A stretch of DNA of 64,000 bases from Billgrantia lactosivorans (GCF_003254665.1 NZ_QHGY01000007.1:1-64000), one strand, 5' to 3'; shown: positions 37,416-46,335, numbered from the stretch's first letter. Made by a program: numbers and translations. Notes: generated by a model not told the origin, from the letters alone.

Positions 37416-37441
37416 GACGCCCTCCGTGGCGTCTTTTTTTT
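37416..37441 (+). terminator. Rho-independent terminator after the traD unit
   Basis: A 6-bp stem (GACGCC / GGCGTC) with a 6-nt loop is followed by eight T residues. Confidence 0.88.
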
Positions 37442-37465
37442 GCCCGGAATACCCCATGTCGGCGC

Positions 37466-37477
37466 TTAACATTTCGG
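37466..37477 (+). promoter_or_regulatory. TTAACATT motif upstream of the RAQPRD gene
   Basis: The sequence TTAACATTTCGG begins 73 bases before the start of the RAQPRD gene and 25 bases after the preceding terminator. A TATAGA hexamer follows near 37513. Confidence 0.62.
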
Positions 37478-37538
37478 GGTGATCGGCTGGTCGGTTCCCG
37501 CAACGATGCGGGTATAGATGGTCGACTAGAGCCGAGCC

Positions 37539-37889
37539 ATGTCTGCTTCAACCAGATGCCTTCTAACCGTCGTCACGGCCTGCGCTGTCGCTGCCACATT
37601 ACCTGCTTCGTTGCAGGCGCACGCCGACGGACGAGATGAAATCCTGCGTCGTGACCTGGCCGTGATCCAGACGCAACTCGACCAGATCGGGGTCGTCGTT
37701 GACCGGATCGAGGCTCGCCAGGACCTGGCTGATCCGGCGACAACTCGATTCTTCCTCGACACACGGCAACTACGCGATGACCTGACACGCATTGCCGATG
37801 GCATCGATGAGTATCTCGAACCACCTCGGCTCCCGCCGCGTGTCCCGAGTGCACTGTCGGGGGACTACCTGAGGCAGGAGGTTCCTTGA
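37539..37889 (+). CDS. RAQPRD family ICE protein
   Basis: A 116-residue exported protein with a signal peptide (TACAVAATLPASLQAHA). The mature part is helical (LRRDLAVIQTQLDQIGVVVDRIEARQ) and has the FFLDTRQLRDDLTRIADGIDEYL stretch typical of the family (TIGR01690), which is named for a related motif. It is the first gene of the main channel operon and overlaps the next start by one base. Its function in the transfer channel is unknown. Confidence 0.86.
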   Translation: MSASTRCLLTVVTACAVAATLPASLQAHADGRDEILRRDLAVIQTQLDQIGVVVDRIEARQDLADPATTRFFLDTRQLRDDLTRIADGIDEYLEPPRLPPRVPSALSGDYLRQEVP

Positions 37890-38113
37890 TGGACAGCACG
37901 GCCGCCTTCGAGACCGGTTCGGGGTTCGAGATCTCCGGCTTGTATCTGCTGCTGGCCGGAGTGGGCTGTGTCGCGATCCTGTTATGGGCCGCTTGGGCTG
38001 CCATATCGGCATACAGAGGTTGGGCGAAGGGCAACGTCAAGGGCGATGTCTTCGCTGGGGTCGCCGTGCGGCTGTTGCTGCTAATCCTGATTTTCATCTG
38101 GCTGTTCGTATGA
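37889..38113 (+). CDS. TIGR03758 family ICE membrane protein
   Basis: A 74-residue protein with two transmembrane helices (ISGLYLLLAGVGCVAILLWAAW and VAVRLLLLILIFIWLFV) joined by the short conserved loop YRGWAKGNV. This is the whole family layout. The ATG overlaps the RAQPRD stop; an in-frame TTG directly upstream is unlikely. Together with the next small membrane protein it may form the pilin-like or VirB3-like part of the channel. Confidence 0.82.
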   Translation: MDSTAAFETGSGFEISGLYLLLAGVGCVAILLWAAWAAISAYRGWAKGNVKGDVFAGVAVRLLLLILIFIWLFV

Positions 38114-38154
38114 ACAGCCGCGCAACGTAGTGCAACCGAAGGAGTGAAGTCACC

Positions 38155-38526
38155 ATGAAATCCTCGATGATGATTCGGCACATCGCTCGTGCCAAACGGT
38201 CGCTGGCGCACCTCGTCGGTCTCGCCATGTGTCTGCCTGGCATCGCCATGGCACAGGGGCTTCCCGAGCTGGAAGAGCCCTCCACTGGTGGAGGGGGGCT
38301 GAGGGATACCATGCAGGGCTATCTGTATGACTTTGGCATCTTGATCGGTCTGTTGCTGGCCACCGCTGTGTTCCTGGTTGTCGGCTCCGCCTCGATCGCG
38401 TCATTCAAGGAGGCCAGGGAGCGCGAGACCTGGGGAAAATTCGCTCTGACAGTCGTGGTTGGGGTGGTGTTGGTCATCGCCATCATCTGGCTGACCACGG
38501 AAGCCGCGCCAATCCTGATGCCTTGA
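38155..38526 (+). CDS. TIGR03745 family ICE membrane protein (VirB2-like)
   Basis: A 123-residue protein with an N-terminal signal-like segment (LVGLAMCLPGIAMA), a Gly-rich turn (STGGGGLRDTMQGYLYDFG) and two hydrophobic helices (LIGLLLATAVFLVVGSA; ALTVVVGVVLVIAIIWL). This layout is that of the VirB2-type pilin candidates of the family. An AAGGAG site precedes the start. It lies between the TIGR03758 and TIGR03750 genes as expected. Confidence 0.85.
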   Translation: MKSSMMIRHIARAKRSLAHLVGLAMCLPGIAMAQGLPELEEPSTGGGGLRDTMQGYLYDFGILIGLLLATAVFLVVGSASIASFKEARERETWGKFALTVVVGVVLVIAIIWLTTEAAPILMP

Positions 38527-38539
38527 CCGGAGAGGCACC

Positions 38540-38920
38540 ATGCCGAGCATCGCCTTCATTCCCAAAAGGCTGAATGAGCCACCCGTGGTGTTCCGTGGCA
38601 TGACCGGCAAGGAGGTCGTCATGATGGCGGTAGTCGGTTTCGCCTCGGGGCTGCCATTGGGCATCGTCAGTGCTTGGGTGCTGGGAGCCATCGCCATGGT
38701 GCCCACCGTGTGCTTCCTCTTCGCAGGGGCGGCCCTGTGGTTTGGCGGCACGGTGATGCGCCGCCTCCGCCGTGGCCGCTCTACCATCTGGTTCTACCGC
38801 CATGTGCAGTGGAAGCTCGCCTGCGCTGGTCTGCCCATGAGCGACGCGGGCTCCCTGATCACTGACTCGACCTCCTATCGGATTCGGCGCGACTCCTACC
38901 GACACGGAGGACGCTCATGA
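38540..38920 (+). CDS. TIGR03750 family conjugal transfer protein (VirB3/TraL-like)
   Basis: A 126-residue inner-membrane protein. The conserved start IPKRLNEPPVVFRGMTGKE precedes two closely spaced transmembrane helices (MMAVVGFASGLPLGIVSAWVL; AMVPTVCFLFAGAALWF), and a basic C-terminal part follows (RRLRRGRSTIWFYRHVQWKL). The pattern matches VirB3/TraL proteins that work with the VirB4 ATPase. It overlaps the next gene by four bases. Confidence 0.87.
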   Translation: MPSIAFIPKRLNEPPVVFRGMTGKEVVMMAVVGFASGLPLGIVSAWVLGAIAMVPTVCFLFAGAALWFGGTVMRRLRRGRSTIWFYRHVQWKLACAGLPMSDAGSLITDSTSYRIRRDSYRHGGRS

Positions 38921-39558
38921 GCCGTTATCGTCACGCCCTCGCTGGAAGGGACGCGCATATCACTACCTTGCGGGGAATCATCCTGGTGCTGGTGGTCATC
39001 TGCGGCGGTCTTTGGTGGGGATGGAATACTGCCCCCGAGAACTTGACCATCCACAATCCGCCAGATCTGCGCAGCGGCAGCACGCGGGCCTGGTGGGAAG
39101 TCCCGCCCTCCAGCGCCTACGCGTTCGGTTTCTACGTTTGGCAGCAGATCAATCGTTGGCCGACGAACGGGGAGGTGGATTACGAGCGCAACCTCCACTC
39201 GCTCCAGCACTTCCTGACGCCCTCCTGTCAGATCGAGCTCGAACGCGACTACGAGCGGCGTCTCGACCGCAATGAGCTGTCCGGCCGGGTGCGAGGCATC
39301 TACGAAATCCCGGGTCGAGGCTATCGGCCCGCGGCGGTGAAGATCCTGAGTCGAGACGCCTGGGTGGTGACCCTGGATCTGGCGATCGATGAGCAGTACG
39401 CCGGCACCCCGGTACGAGACGTGTTCATCCGCTATCCCCTGCGAGTCGTCCGTGCCGACGTCGATCCCGAGCACAACCCCTGGGGGCTGCAGGTCGACTG
39501 CTTCGAGGGTACGCCCAAGCGCCTGGAGGTGCCCAACCAGGAAGGAGCTGACGTATGA
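38917..39558 (+). CDS. TIGR03746/PFL_4703 family ICE protein (VirB8/TraE-like)
   Basis: A 213-residue inner-membrane protein with a short cytoplasmic N-terminus, one transmembrane helix (GIILVLVVICGGLWWGW) and a periplasmic domain (DUF2895, from memory). Typical segments are AYAFGFYVWQQINRWPTNGEVDYERNL and FLTPSCQIELERDYERR. It corresponds in place to the VirB8/TraE scaffold protein. Four-base overlaps link it to both neighbours. Confidence 0.88.
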   Translation: MSRYRHALAGRDAHITTLRGIILVLVVICGGLWWGWNTAPENLTIHNPPDLRSGSTRAWWEVPPSSAYAFGFYVWQQINRWPTNGEVDYERNLHSLQHFLTPSCQIELERDYERRLDRNELSGRVRGIYEIPGRGYRPAAVKILSRDAWVVTLDLAIDEQYAGTPVRDVFIRYPLRVVRADVDPEHNPWGLQVDCFEGTPKRLEVPNQEGADV

Positions 39559-40403
39559 AGCTGATCCGTCGTATGGCACTGCTCGCGGCCGCGACCTTGA
39601 TGGCTGGGTCGTCCTGGGCGGTGGAGATCGTCGAGTGGGACCGGCGACCGATGACTATTCCGCTGCCTGTTGGCAGCGAACGGATCGTGGTTCTGGATCG
39701 CAATGTTCGGGTCGGCCTGCCGTCTTCCATAGCCGACCCGGAAGTCCTGCGGGTACAGAGCACCGGTGGCGTGCTCTATCTGCTGGCTCACGAGAACTTC
39801 GATACCCAGCGCGTACAACTGCAGGATGTCGAGAGCGGCGAGATCCTGCTGGTGGACTTATCGGCACGGGAGGGGGCCAGCGACGAGGATATCCGCATCG
39901 TCGAAGCCGAGGAGTCTGTCCAATCGGCTCCCACTGATGGGCATGCCTCAGCCGAGGACGCTCAGGACACCGACCGGGGCCGGCCTCTGGCACCAACGCC
40001 GGTTGCGCTGACCCGCCATGCCGCTCAGTCCCTGTACGCACCGATGCGTGCCATCGAGAACATGACGGGGGTGAGGCGGGTGCCGATGCGGTTGCCCGAT
40101 TCTCTTCCGACGTTGCTGCCGTCCCTGCCGCTGGAGGCCAAGCCGCTGGCGGCGTGGACGCTCGGCGGCTACACGGTGACGGCTGTGCGATTGACCAACC
40201 AGGATCCGCGGAGCTTCGAGCTCGATCCGCGTTACCTGCAGGGGGAGCTGTACAGCGCGACCTTCATGCATCCGAGCATTGGCCCGCGGGGTAGCGTCGA
40301 GGACACGACGACGGTGTTCGTGGTGACGCAGGGCGGTGGACTCGCCGAGTCGATGCTGATGCCGCCCGAAGCGACAGGCCAGGATGAAGGGGATGACGCA
40401 TGA
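39555..40403 (+). CDS. TIGR03749 family ICE protein (VirB9/TraK-like)
   Basis: A 282-residue periplasmic protein with a signal peptide (ALLAAATLMAGSSWA). The beta-rich N-terminal half has IVEWDRRPMTIPLPVGSERIVVLD and VQSTGGVLYLLA; the C-terminal half has GGYTVTAVRLTNQD and LDPRYLQGELYSATFMHPSIGPRG. It fits the TraK/VirB9 secretin-like place in the core complex. It overlaps both neighbours by four bases. Confidence 0.88.
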   Translation: MKLIRRMALLAAATLMAGSSWAVEIVEWDRRPMTIPLPVGSERIVVLDRNVRVGLPSSIADPEVLRVQSTGGVLYLLAHENFDTQRVQLQDVESGEILLVDLSAREGASDEDIRIVEAEESVQSAPTDGHASAEDAQDTDRGRPLAPTPVALTRHAAQSLYAPMRAIENMTGVRRVPMRLPDSLPTLLPSLPLEAKPLAAWTLGGYTVTAVRLTNQDPRSFELDPRYLQGELYSATFMHPSIGPRGSVEDTTTVFVVTQGGGLAESMLMPPEATGQDEGDDA

Positions 40404-41830
40404 CACTCAAGAGTAATGCCCTTCTGAAGCTCCTGGTGCCGTTGGTGGTGATGATCGCTCTGGTGGTGATGCTGCGTGCCTGCAACGAGGGTGGTGAACA
40501 GGCCACGGCCGAGCAGCGGGAGGATCCGACGCTGAGGCTCTCCGACGACGAGATGGACGCGCTCGGTATCGAAGGGGACACCCCGCGGGATACCGTGGCG
40601 ACCCTGGTCGGCCAGGTCCAGTCCATGCGCGATGAACTGGATCGCTCACAGGCAGAGACCGAAGCGTTACGCGAACAAAATGCGCAACTGGTCCAGCGCA
40701 GTCAGAACATCGACCAGCGGATCGACGAGGCCCTGCGCGAGGAGCGGGAAAGACTGCAGGCCGACAGGCGGCAGCAATCACAGCAGGAGGAGGGCCTGCT
40801 GGGCTCTTTGCAACAGCAACTCAACCAGCTGCAGAGCCGCATCGACTCCAGTGGCGACGCAGAAGCCGGTGAGGAGATGCCCATCGGTTTAGGCCTTGAG
40901 GACGGCGGTGCCACATCCAGCATGTCCTGGGTCGATCCCATGGATTCCCGGGAGGGGTCGGCGAGTGGCCGCAATGATGAGCATGTGAACTTCCCGTCCT
41001 CCTTCGGAGAGGCCGCCGGCTCGGCCAGTGACGCAGCCAGGCGCTCCGTCGAGGCGGTAGAGAGCCGGGTGACCGGCGAGCCTCCGGATTCGACCGTTGA
41101 GCCCGTCTACACCGTGCCGGAGAACTCCACCCTGATGGGGTCGCTGGCCATGACGGCACTGATTGGGCGCGTGCCCGTGGATGGCACGGTGACGGATCCG
41201 TTTCCGTTCAAGATCATCGTCGGCCAGGACAATCTCACCGCCAACGGCATCGAGGTGCCGGAAGTGCAGGCGGCGATCATGAGTGGTACCGCCACCGGGG
41301 ATTGGACGCTGTCGTGCGTCCGCGGTGATGTGCACTCCGTGACCTTCGTGTTCCAGGACGGCACGGTACGTACCCTGCCATCGCCTGAGGACCTCGACAG
41401 TGGCGACTCCGACTCGCGCACCAAGATCGGCTGGATCTCCGATGAAATGGGTATGCCCTGCGTGAGCGGTGAGCGTAACAGCAACGCCAAGCAATACCTG
41501 GGCACGCAGTCGCTGCTGACCGCTGCGGGGGCCGGTGTGGCTTCAATGCTGAGCGATGAGGGTGATATCGCGACGACGATCAACTCCGATGGCTCCGTGA
41601 CCCAGGCGATGACAGGCAGCCAGGCGACCCAACAGATCATGGCCTCAGGTGTCAACGATATGTCGCGGTGGGTCAATCGTCTCTATGGCGAGGCCTTCGC
41701 TGCGGTCTTCGTGCCCCCGGGCCGTGATGTGGCCGTGCATATCGACCGCGAACTGCAGATCGACTACGAAACCGTAGGCAGGAGGGTGCACTATGATCGC
41801 GATCTATCGCTCCGCAACGACATGCCGTAA
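40400..41830 (+). CDS. TIGR03752 family ICE protein (VirB10/TraB-like)
   Basis: A 476-residue protein with an N-terminal transmembrane segment (LLVPLVVMIALVVMLRAC), a long Gln/Glu-rich coiled coil (about residues 70-155) and a C-terminal beta domain (about 230-470) with TVPENSTLMGSLAMTALIGRVPVDG. This is the TraB/VirB10 layout that spans both membranes. A Gln-rich coiled coil and Ser-rich linker separate the domains. It overlaps the next gene by 38 bases, an unusually long overlap for this operon. Confidence 0.88.
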   Translation: MTLKSNALLKLLVPLVVMIALVVMLRACNEGGEQATAEQREDPTLRLSDDEMDALGIEGDTPRDTVATLVGQVQSMRDELDRSQAETEALREQNAQLVQRSQNIDQRIDEALREERERLQADRRQQSQQEEGLLGSLQQQLNQLQSRIDSSGDAEAGEEMPIGLGLEDGGATSSMSWVDPMDSREGSASGRNDEHVNFPSSFGEAAGSASDAARRSVEAVESRVTGEPPDSTVEPVYTVPENSTLMGSLAMTALIGRVPVDGTVTDPFPFKIIVGQDNLTANGIEVPEVQAAIMSGTATGDWTLSCVRGDVHSVTFVFQDGTVRTLPSPEDLDSGDSDSRTKIGWISDEMGMPCVSGERNSNAKQYLGTQSLLTAAGAGVASMLSDEGDIATTINSDGSVTQAMTGSQATQQIMASGVNDMSRWVNRLYGEAFAAVFVPPGRDVAVHIDRELQIDYETVGRRVHYDRDLSLRNDMP

Positions 41831-42311
41831 CCCGCTTACCGCGTTGGGTCTGTGCATCTTCCTTGGGTCGTCGCTGCTGATCTCCGGGTGCGCAACCTCC
41901 AAGGACGAAATGTGGGACGGCGAGGGCGTGACCATGCAGGAGTTGTGGCGACAGGACGCCGGCGGTGGTGAAGACATGACCCAGCGCGGTCTGCTCGATG
42001 CCCGTGGAGAGCTGCGCCGTCAGCTCGGCGATGGCGTGATGGTGGATGAGCGCATTGCCTATACACGCGAAGCGGCCAAAGAGATCTACAGCCAGTTCAC
42101 ACGGCTGGATAACCCCGACCTGGTGATGTACGTCTTCCCGCATCTCGCCGGCGCAGATCCCGTGCCTATCCCGGGCTATTCCACGGTGTTCCCGCTCTAC
42201 TCACGGCTGCAGTACGCCATGCCGGGCGAGACCGCCCGGCCGCGGGCGCTCGAGGAGACTGGTAAGCGACGCGGTCGTGTCAGCGTCGAACTCGTGGGAG
42301 GGCGGCCATGA
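41793..42311 (+). CDS. TIGR03751 family lipoprotein (VirB7/TraV-like)
   Basis: A 172-residue lipoprotein with lipobox SLLISGC (Cys near residue 33). The mature part has the family segment MWDGEGVTMQELWRQ and, later, NPDLVMYVFPHLAGADPVPIPGYSTVFPLYSR. It is the outer-membrane lipoprotein of the core complex, in the place of TraV/VirB7. The start lies inside the end of the VirB10-like gene; a later start would remove the signal peptide. It overlaps the VirB4-like gene by four bases. Confidence 0.87.
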   Translation: MIAIYRSATTCRNPLTALGLCIFLGSSLLISGCATSKDEMWDGEGVTMQELWRQDAGGGEDMTQRGLLDARGELRRQLGDGVMVDERIAYTREAAKEIYSQFTRLDNPDLVMYVFPHLAGADPVPIPGYSTVFPLYSRLQYAMPGETARPRALEETGKRRGRVSVELVGGRP

Positions 42312-45214
42312 GCGCGTTTGATCGGATGATGACCCGGCTGTTTCCGCCCACCGGTCCGGACAAGGAGGCCAAGCGACTGTCCGGGAGCGGTGACCCCGAA
42401 CCCTCGGCCCTGGCCGAGGCGCTGTTGACCGATGAAAACGGTCGCCCCCTCTCTCTGCCACGGGGAAAGTCGATCACCCAGGACGCCCTGCGCAAGGCGT
42501 ACCGCTGCAAGCCGAGCTTCGCGTCCCGCCTGCCGTGGGTCGAGTATCTAACCGAGTCGGGGTGCTTCCTGCTCGAGGACGGCATCTCCGTGGGCGTGGT
42601 GGCCGAGGTTATCCCGGTGCCGACGGAGGGGCGTGGCGAGGAAGCTCTGGAAGCGGTGCGCGATACCATCTGCGCGACCCTTCAGGACTGCCTGCCAGAG
42701 CACGACCATTTTCCCTGGGTCCTTCAGCTTTACGCGCGGGATGAGACGGACCCGCGCGAGGACCTGGAACGGCTCCAGAGCTACGCTCACCCCGATGTGC
42801 GCGATACCGAGTACACCCAGGCTTGGCTCGACAGCATGGAGACCCACTTGCGGGCCACCACCAAGCCGGGCGGGTTGTTCGTCGACGATGTAGTGACCGA
42901 CACCCAGTGGCGTGGTCAGTCAAGGCGGACTCGCCTGGTACTGTATCGCCGATTAGGTAGCGGCAAAACGAAGCTGGGTGAGCGCCGGTCGCGTCGCGAT
43001 CTACGGCCCGAAGATGCCGTCAATCATGTGTATGGCCGCCTGGAGGCCTCCCTCAAGGCGGCTGGCCTGCGCTTGCGGCGCTATGATGGCCGCGACTTCC
43101 ATCGCTGGATGATGCCACGCTTCAATCCGCGACCCCGATACTCACCCGAGGATCCCCAGCGGTTCTACGATGTTTTCGATTATCCGCGGGAGGAGGTGAG
43201 GCTGCTGCAGTACGATCTGGCCGAGGGGATGCTGGCGAGTTCCCCTTATGGCGATGTCGAGTCGGGTTGGTGGTATTTCGATGGAATGCCCCACGCCGTG
43301 GTGCCGGTGGAGGAGATTCGTCAGGTGCCCAAGGTGGGACACCTGACAGGTGAAGTTCCCAAGGGCGACGGCATCTCCACCACCGCCAAGTCCAATGCAT
43401 TGATGGATTTACTGCCAGAGGGTACCGAGGTCTGTTTGACCATGGTGGCTACCCCCCAAGAACCCCTCGAAGACCATATCAACCAGCTACGCAAGAAAGC
43501 GGTGGGAGATACCGTCCTGGCCGAGTCGGTGCGTCGGGACTGCGACGAGGCGCGTGAGTACCTGAGCAAAAGTCATAAGCTGTACCAGAGTAACCTGGTC
43601 TTCTATGTGCACGGGGCGGATGAGTGCGAATTGAACCGACACCTCCTTGAGCTCACCACGTACTTGACCAATGCCAACCTTAAACCGGTGGAACCCGAGG
43701 ATGAGGTTGCGGCGCTAAACACCTATCTGCGCTGGCTGCCCATGGCTTACGATCCCGAGTTGGATCGTGGCGGATGGTATACCCAGCTCAACTTCGTCCA
43801 GCACATCGCCAACCTGGCACCCTTCTTCGGCCGCGCTCGGGGTACCGGACACCCTGGCTTGTCCTTCTTCAACCGTGGGGGCGGGACCTTTCACGTCGAC
43901 CCCCTGAACTATGCCGACCGGTCCGCTAACGCGCACATGCTGATCTTCGGTCCGACCGGGGCCGGGAAGTCTGCCACCCTCAACGGCATGCTCAGCCAGG
44001 TAATGGCAATGCATCGCCCGCGGCTGTTCGTGATCGAGGTCGGCAACTCCTTCGGCATGCTGGGTGACTACTTCCAGCGGATGGGATTGACGGTCAACAA
44101 GGTGCGCCTGGCTCCCGGCTCGGGGGCCAAGTTGCCGCCTTTCACCGAGGCCCACCGCCTGCTCGAGGACAACATGGAGGCGGCACGCAAGCAACGCGAT
44201 GCCGAGGACCACAATCTCTATGAAAACGTATCCGTCGAGGATCTGATCGAGAGTGCCGATAGCGATGACGACGAACGCGATTTGATCGGCGAAATGGAGA
44301 CGGCCGCTCGCCTGATGATCACCGGGGGTGAACCCAAGGAGGAGGCGGACTTCAAGCGCGCCGACAGACGGATGGTGCGAGATGCGATCTATCGGGCGGC
44401 TCGTACCACCTATGAGGAAGGGCGCCAGTGTCTGACCGAGGACGTGCGTCATGCCTTTCGTGAGATCGCTAGGGACTCCGAGCTGCCCGAGCAGGCCCGC
44501 AAACGAGCCTATGACATGGGCGAGGCCCTTGGGCTCTTCGTGGATGGTTTCGACGGTCAGATGTTCAATACCGAGGGCGAGCCATGGCCCGAGTGCGATG
44601 TGACGATCATCGACCTGGCGCACTACGCCCGCGAGGGGTATGAGGCTCAACTGGCCCTGTCGGTGATCTCGATCACCAACATGATCACCAACCTGGCCGA
44701 ACGCGAGCAGTACTCGGGTCGACACATCATTCAGGCCATCGACGAGAGCCACATCGTCACCGTCAATCCGCTGCTCAGCCCCTTCTTTGTCAAGGTGGGC
44801 AAGATGGGGCGCAAGCTGTCCCACTGGTTGTGGTTCGCGACCCAGAACCTGGCGGATTTCCCCGCCGCGGCAGAGAAGTTACTGAACATGTGTGAATGGT
44901 GGATACTGCTGACGTTGCCGCCCGACGAGGTCGAGCAGGTGGCGCGCTTCAAGACGCTGACGCCGGAGCAGCGTCAGCTCATGCGCTCAGCCACCAAGGT
45001 GCCGAAGAAATACACCGAAGGGGTAGTTCTGTCGGGCCGGGTCGAGGCCCTGTTCCGAGTGGTTCCGCCTAGTCTGTACCTGGCCCTAGCCGGCACGGAA
45101 GGCGAGGAGAAGGCCGAACGCGACCGGATCATGAAGGAGCTCAAGTGCTCGGAGCTCGATGCGGCGATCAAGATCGCTAGGCGGCTGGACGAAGCAAGGG
45201 GAATCGGCTCATGA
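42308..45214 (+). CDS. Conjugative transfer ATPase (VirB4/TraC-like)
   Basis: A 968-residue ATPase (TIGR03744, from memory) that powers pilus and channel assembly. Walker A GPTGAGKSATLNGML lies near residue 548, and Walker B is in IIQAIDESHIV near residue 807. The motifs LSHWLWFATQN and MCEWWILLTLPPDE follow. The long N-terminal half is the usual VirB4 helical domain with the NRGGGTFHVDPLNY segment just before the P-loop. It is the last gene of the RAQPRD operon and converges on the broken mvaT gene. Confidence 0.94.
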   Translation: MSAFDRMMTRLFPPTGPDKEAKRLSGSGDPEPSALAEALLTDENGRPLSLPRGKSITQDALRKAYRCKPSFASRLPWVEYLTESGCFLLEDGISVGVVAEVIPVPTEGRGEEALEAVRDTICATLQDCLPEHDHFPWVLQLYARDETDPREDLERLQSYAHPDVRDTEYTQAWLDSMETHLRATTKPGGLFVDDVVTDTQWRGQSRRTRLVLYRRLGSGKTKLGERRSRRDLRPEDAVNHVYGRLEASLKAAGLRLRRYDGRDFHRWMMPRFNPRPRYSPEDPQRFYDVFDYPREEVRLLQYDLAEGMLASSPYGDVESGWWYFDGMPHAVVPVEEIRQVPKVGHLTGEVPKGDGISTTAKSNALMDLLPEGTEVCLTMVATPQEPLEDHINQLRKKAVGDTVLAESVRRDCDEAREYLSKSHKLYQSNLVFYVHGADECELNRHLLELTTYLTNANLKPVEPEDEVAALNTYLRWLPMAYDPELDRGGWYTQLNFVQHIANLAPFFGRARGTGHPGLSFFNRGGGTFHVDPLNYADRSANAHMLIFGPTGAGKSATLNGMLSQVMAMHRPRLFVIEVGNSFGMLGDYFQRMGLTVNKVRLAPGSGAKLPPFTEAHRLLEDNMEAARKQRDAEDHNLYENVSVEDLIESADSDDDERDLIGEMETAARLMITGGEPKEEADFKRADRRMVRDAIYRAARTTYEEGRQCLTEDVRHAFREIARDSELPEQARKRAYDMGEALGLFVDGFDGQMFNTEGEPWPECDVTIIDLAHYAREGYEAQLALSVISITNMITNLAEREQYSGRHIIQAIDESHIVTVNPLLSPFFVKVGKMGRKLSHWLWFATQNLADFPAAAEKLLNMCEWWILLTLPPDEVEQVARFKTLTPEQRQLMRSATKVPKKYTEGVVLSGRVEALFRVVPPSLYLALAGTEGEEKAERDRIMKELKCSELDAAIKIARRLDEARGIGS

Positions 45215-45330
45215 CAGCGTATGTGTTCCAGGTCGAGCGCTCGGTCGTTGGTGCTCCGGCGCTCTTTGTTATAAATCTAATACTGCCTGCGCACTTGCGG
45301 TTAAAGTATTAGCGTAAAGCGCCGAACGGA

Positions 45331-45686
45331 TCAGTCCTCGACCCTGACTAGCCAGGACTCCACCGTCTCCTCATCGAACTCCGCTTTCCAAGCTTTGAGT
45401 GTGTTTTGGTTGGCCCCGCGTGTTTCGACGACCTCGCCGGTATAGGGGTTTTCGTAGACCTTCAACTCCGCTTGCGCCCGCTTTGCGACGACTTTGCGTG
45501 GCCGGTCGGACTCAACAGATCCAGGACCTCAGCCGCTGACTTGTCATGGTCCGACATCAGGGCTTCCAGCTTGGTCTTGAATTCGAGTTCCTTCTTGAAG
45601 TGCGGATTGCTCTCGAGTTCCGTCAATTGATCCTGGAGTTGCTTTAACTGTTGTTCTTGTTGCAGGTAGGAGTTGAGCAGTGACAT
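45331..45686 (-). pseudogene. MvaT/H-NS-like xenogeneic silencer gene with a frameshift
   Basis: Reading from 45686, an N-terminal MvaT-type coiled coil is seen (LLNSYLQQEQQLKQLQDQLTELES, then EFKTKLEALMSDHDKS) and ends at a stop after 74 residues. In the +1 frame, from about 45525 down to 45331, the rest of an MvaT protein appears: a basic linker RPRKVVAKRAQAEL, then KVYENPYTGEVVETRGANQNTLKAWKAEF and ETVESWLVRVED. The DNA-binding pincer (RGGN in MvaT) is RGAN. A one-base change in the linker has therefore split a gene of normal length (about 118 residues). An intact protein would silence AT-rich foreign DNA. Confidence 0.8.
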
Positions 45687-45780
45687 GCGTTGTTGGCCTC
45701 TTAGTGTGATTCAATACTTATTTAAGATATCACTATACCAACTGAATTATCCACGCCTTCAAGAAACCTACTCGCACCGT

Positions 45781-45792
45781 TTAACATTTCCT
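45781..45792 (+). promoter_or_regulatory. TTAACATT motif upstream of the TIGR03757 gene
   Basis: The sequence TTAACATTTCCT begins 69 bases before the start codon, in the interval shared with the divergent mvaT-like gene. Confidence 0.6.
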
Positions 45793-45849
45793 GCTGTGGC
45801 AGCCGCTGGGGATTGGTACTTCTGAGCCAGTCCATCCTTCGGAGTGGCC

Positions 45850-46335
45850 ATGATGCAGAGACAGCACTCGAACACCTTCCATTTGCTGGCCAGGTTGGTC
45901 GCCACCGCTTTGGCTCTGGTACCGGTAAGTGTGCTGGGCCAAGCCCACCTGAGTGATCCTTCCCCCGTTGCAAAGGGGGTTTACAACGTTGAGATCTTCA
46001 CGGTGGCCGGTGAGCCCGTCACCAACGTTCCGTCAGGGGCTGCCGTCATCGAGCTCGATGCGCCGGCACGCCTCGATGCCGAATTGTCCGAGGATCTTCC
46101 AGCCGAGGCGGAAGCCGCCAAGGCCGTCATGCTCGAGCGGATGCAGTCACCGAAGTGGGTAGACATCACGCAGCGGTACGCCGAGCGGCACATCGGCGTG
46201 ACGCGCGCCTGGATGCTCGGCGTGGAGAGCGTGCCCGCCGTGGTGGTGGACAGCCAGTACGTCGTCTACGGCGAGCCCGATGTCAGCGCTGCGGTCATCG
46301 AGATTCTGCGGGCTCGCGAGGAGGTGGTGCGATGA
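45850..46335 (+). CDS. TIGR03757 family ICE protein
   Basis: A 161-residue exported protein with a signal peptide (LVATALALVPVSVLGQA). The mature part is a small thioredoxin-like domain without a CXXC: YNVEIFTVAGEPVTNVP, then KWVDITQRYAERHIGVTRAWMLGVESVPAVVVDSQYVVYGEPDV. This resembles TrbC/TraW-type pilus assembly factors. The ATG at 45850 is preferred to a GTG two codons earlier on ribosome-site spacing. It overlaps the next start by four bases and opens the third channel operon. Confidence 0.84.
   Translation: MMQRQHSNTFHLLARLVATALALVPVSVLGQAHLSDPSPVAKGVYNVEIFTVAGEPVTNVPSGAAVIELDAPARLDAELSEDLPAEAEAAKAVMLERMQSPKWVDITQRYAERHIGVTRAWMLGVESVPAVVVDSQYVVYGEPDVSAAVIEILRAREEVVR

Noticed and set aside
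45331..45686. Programmed frameshift in the mvaT-like gene
   Set aside because: No clear slippery heptamer or stimulating hairpin was seen at the crossover; an ordinary mutation or a sequencing error is simpler.
26450..45792. TTAACA in the shared motif as a simple sigma-70 -35 box
   Set aside because: No suitable -10 hexamer lies 16-18 bases downstream at any of the four sites, so an activator or other binding site is more likely.
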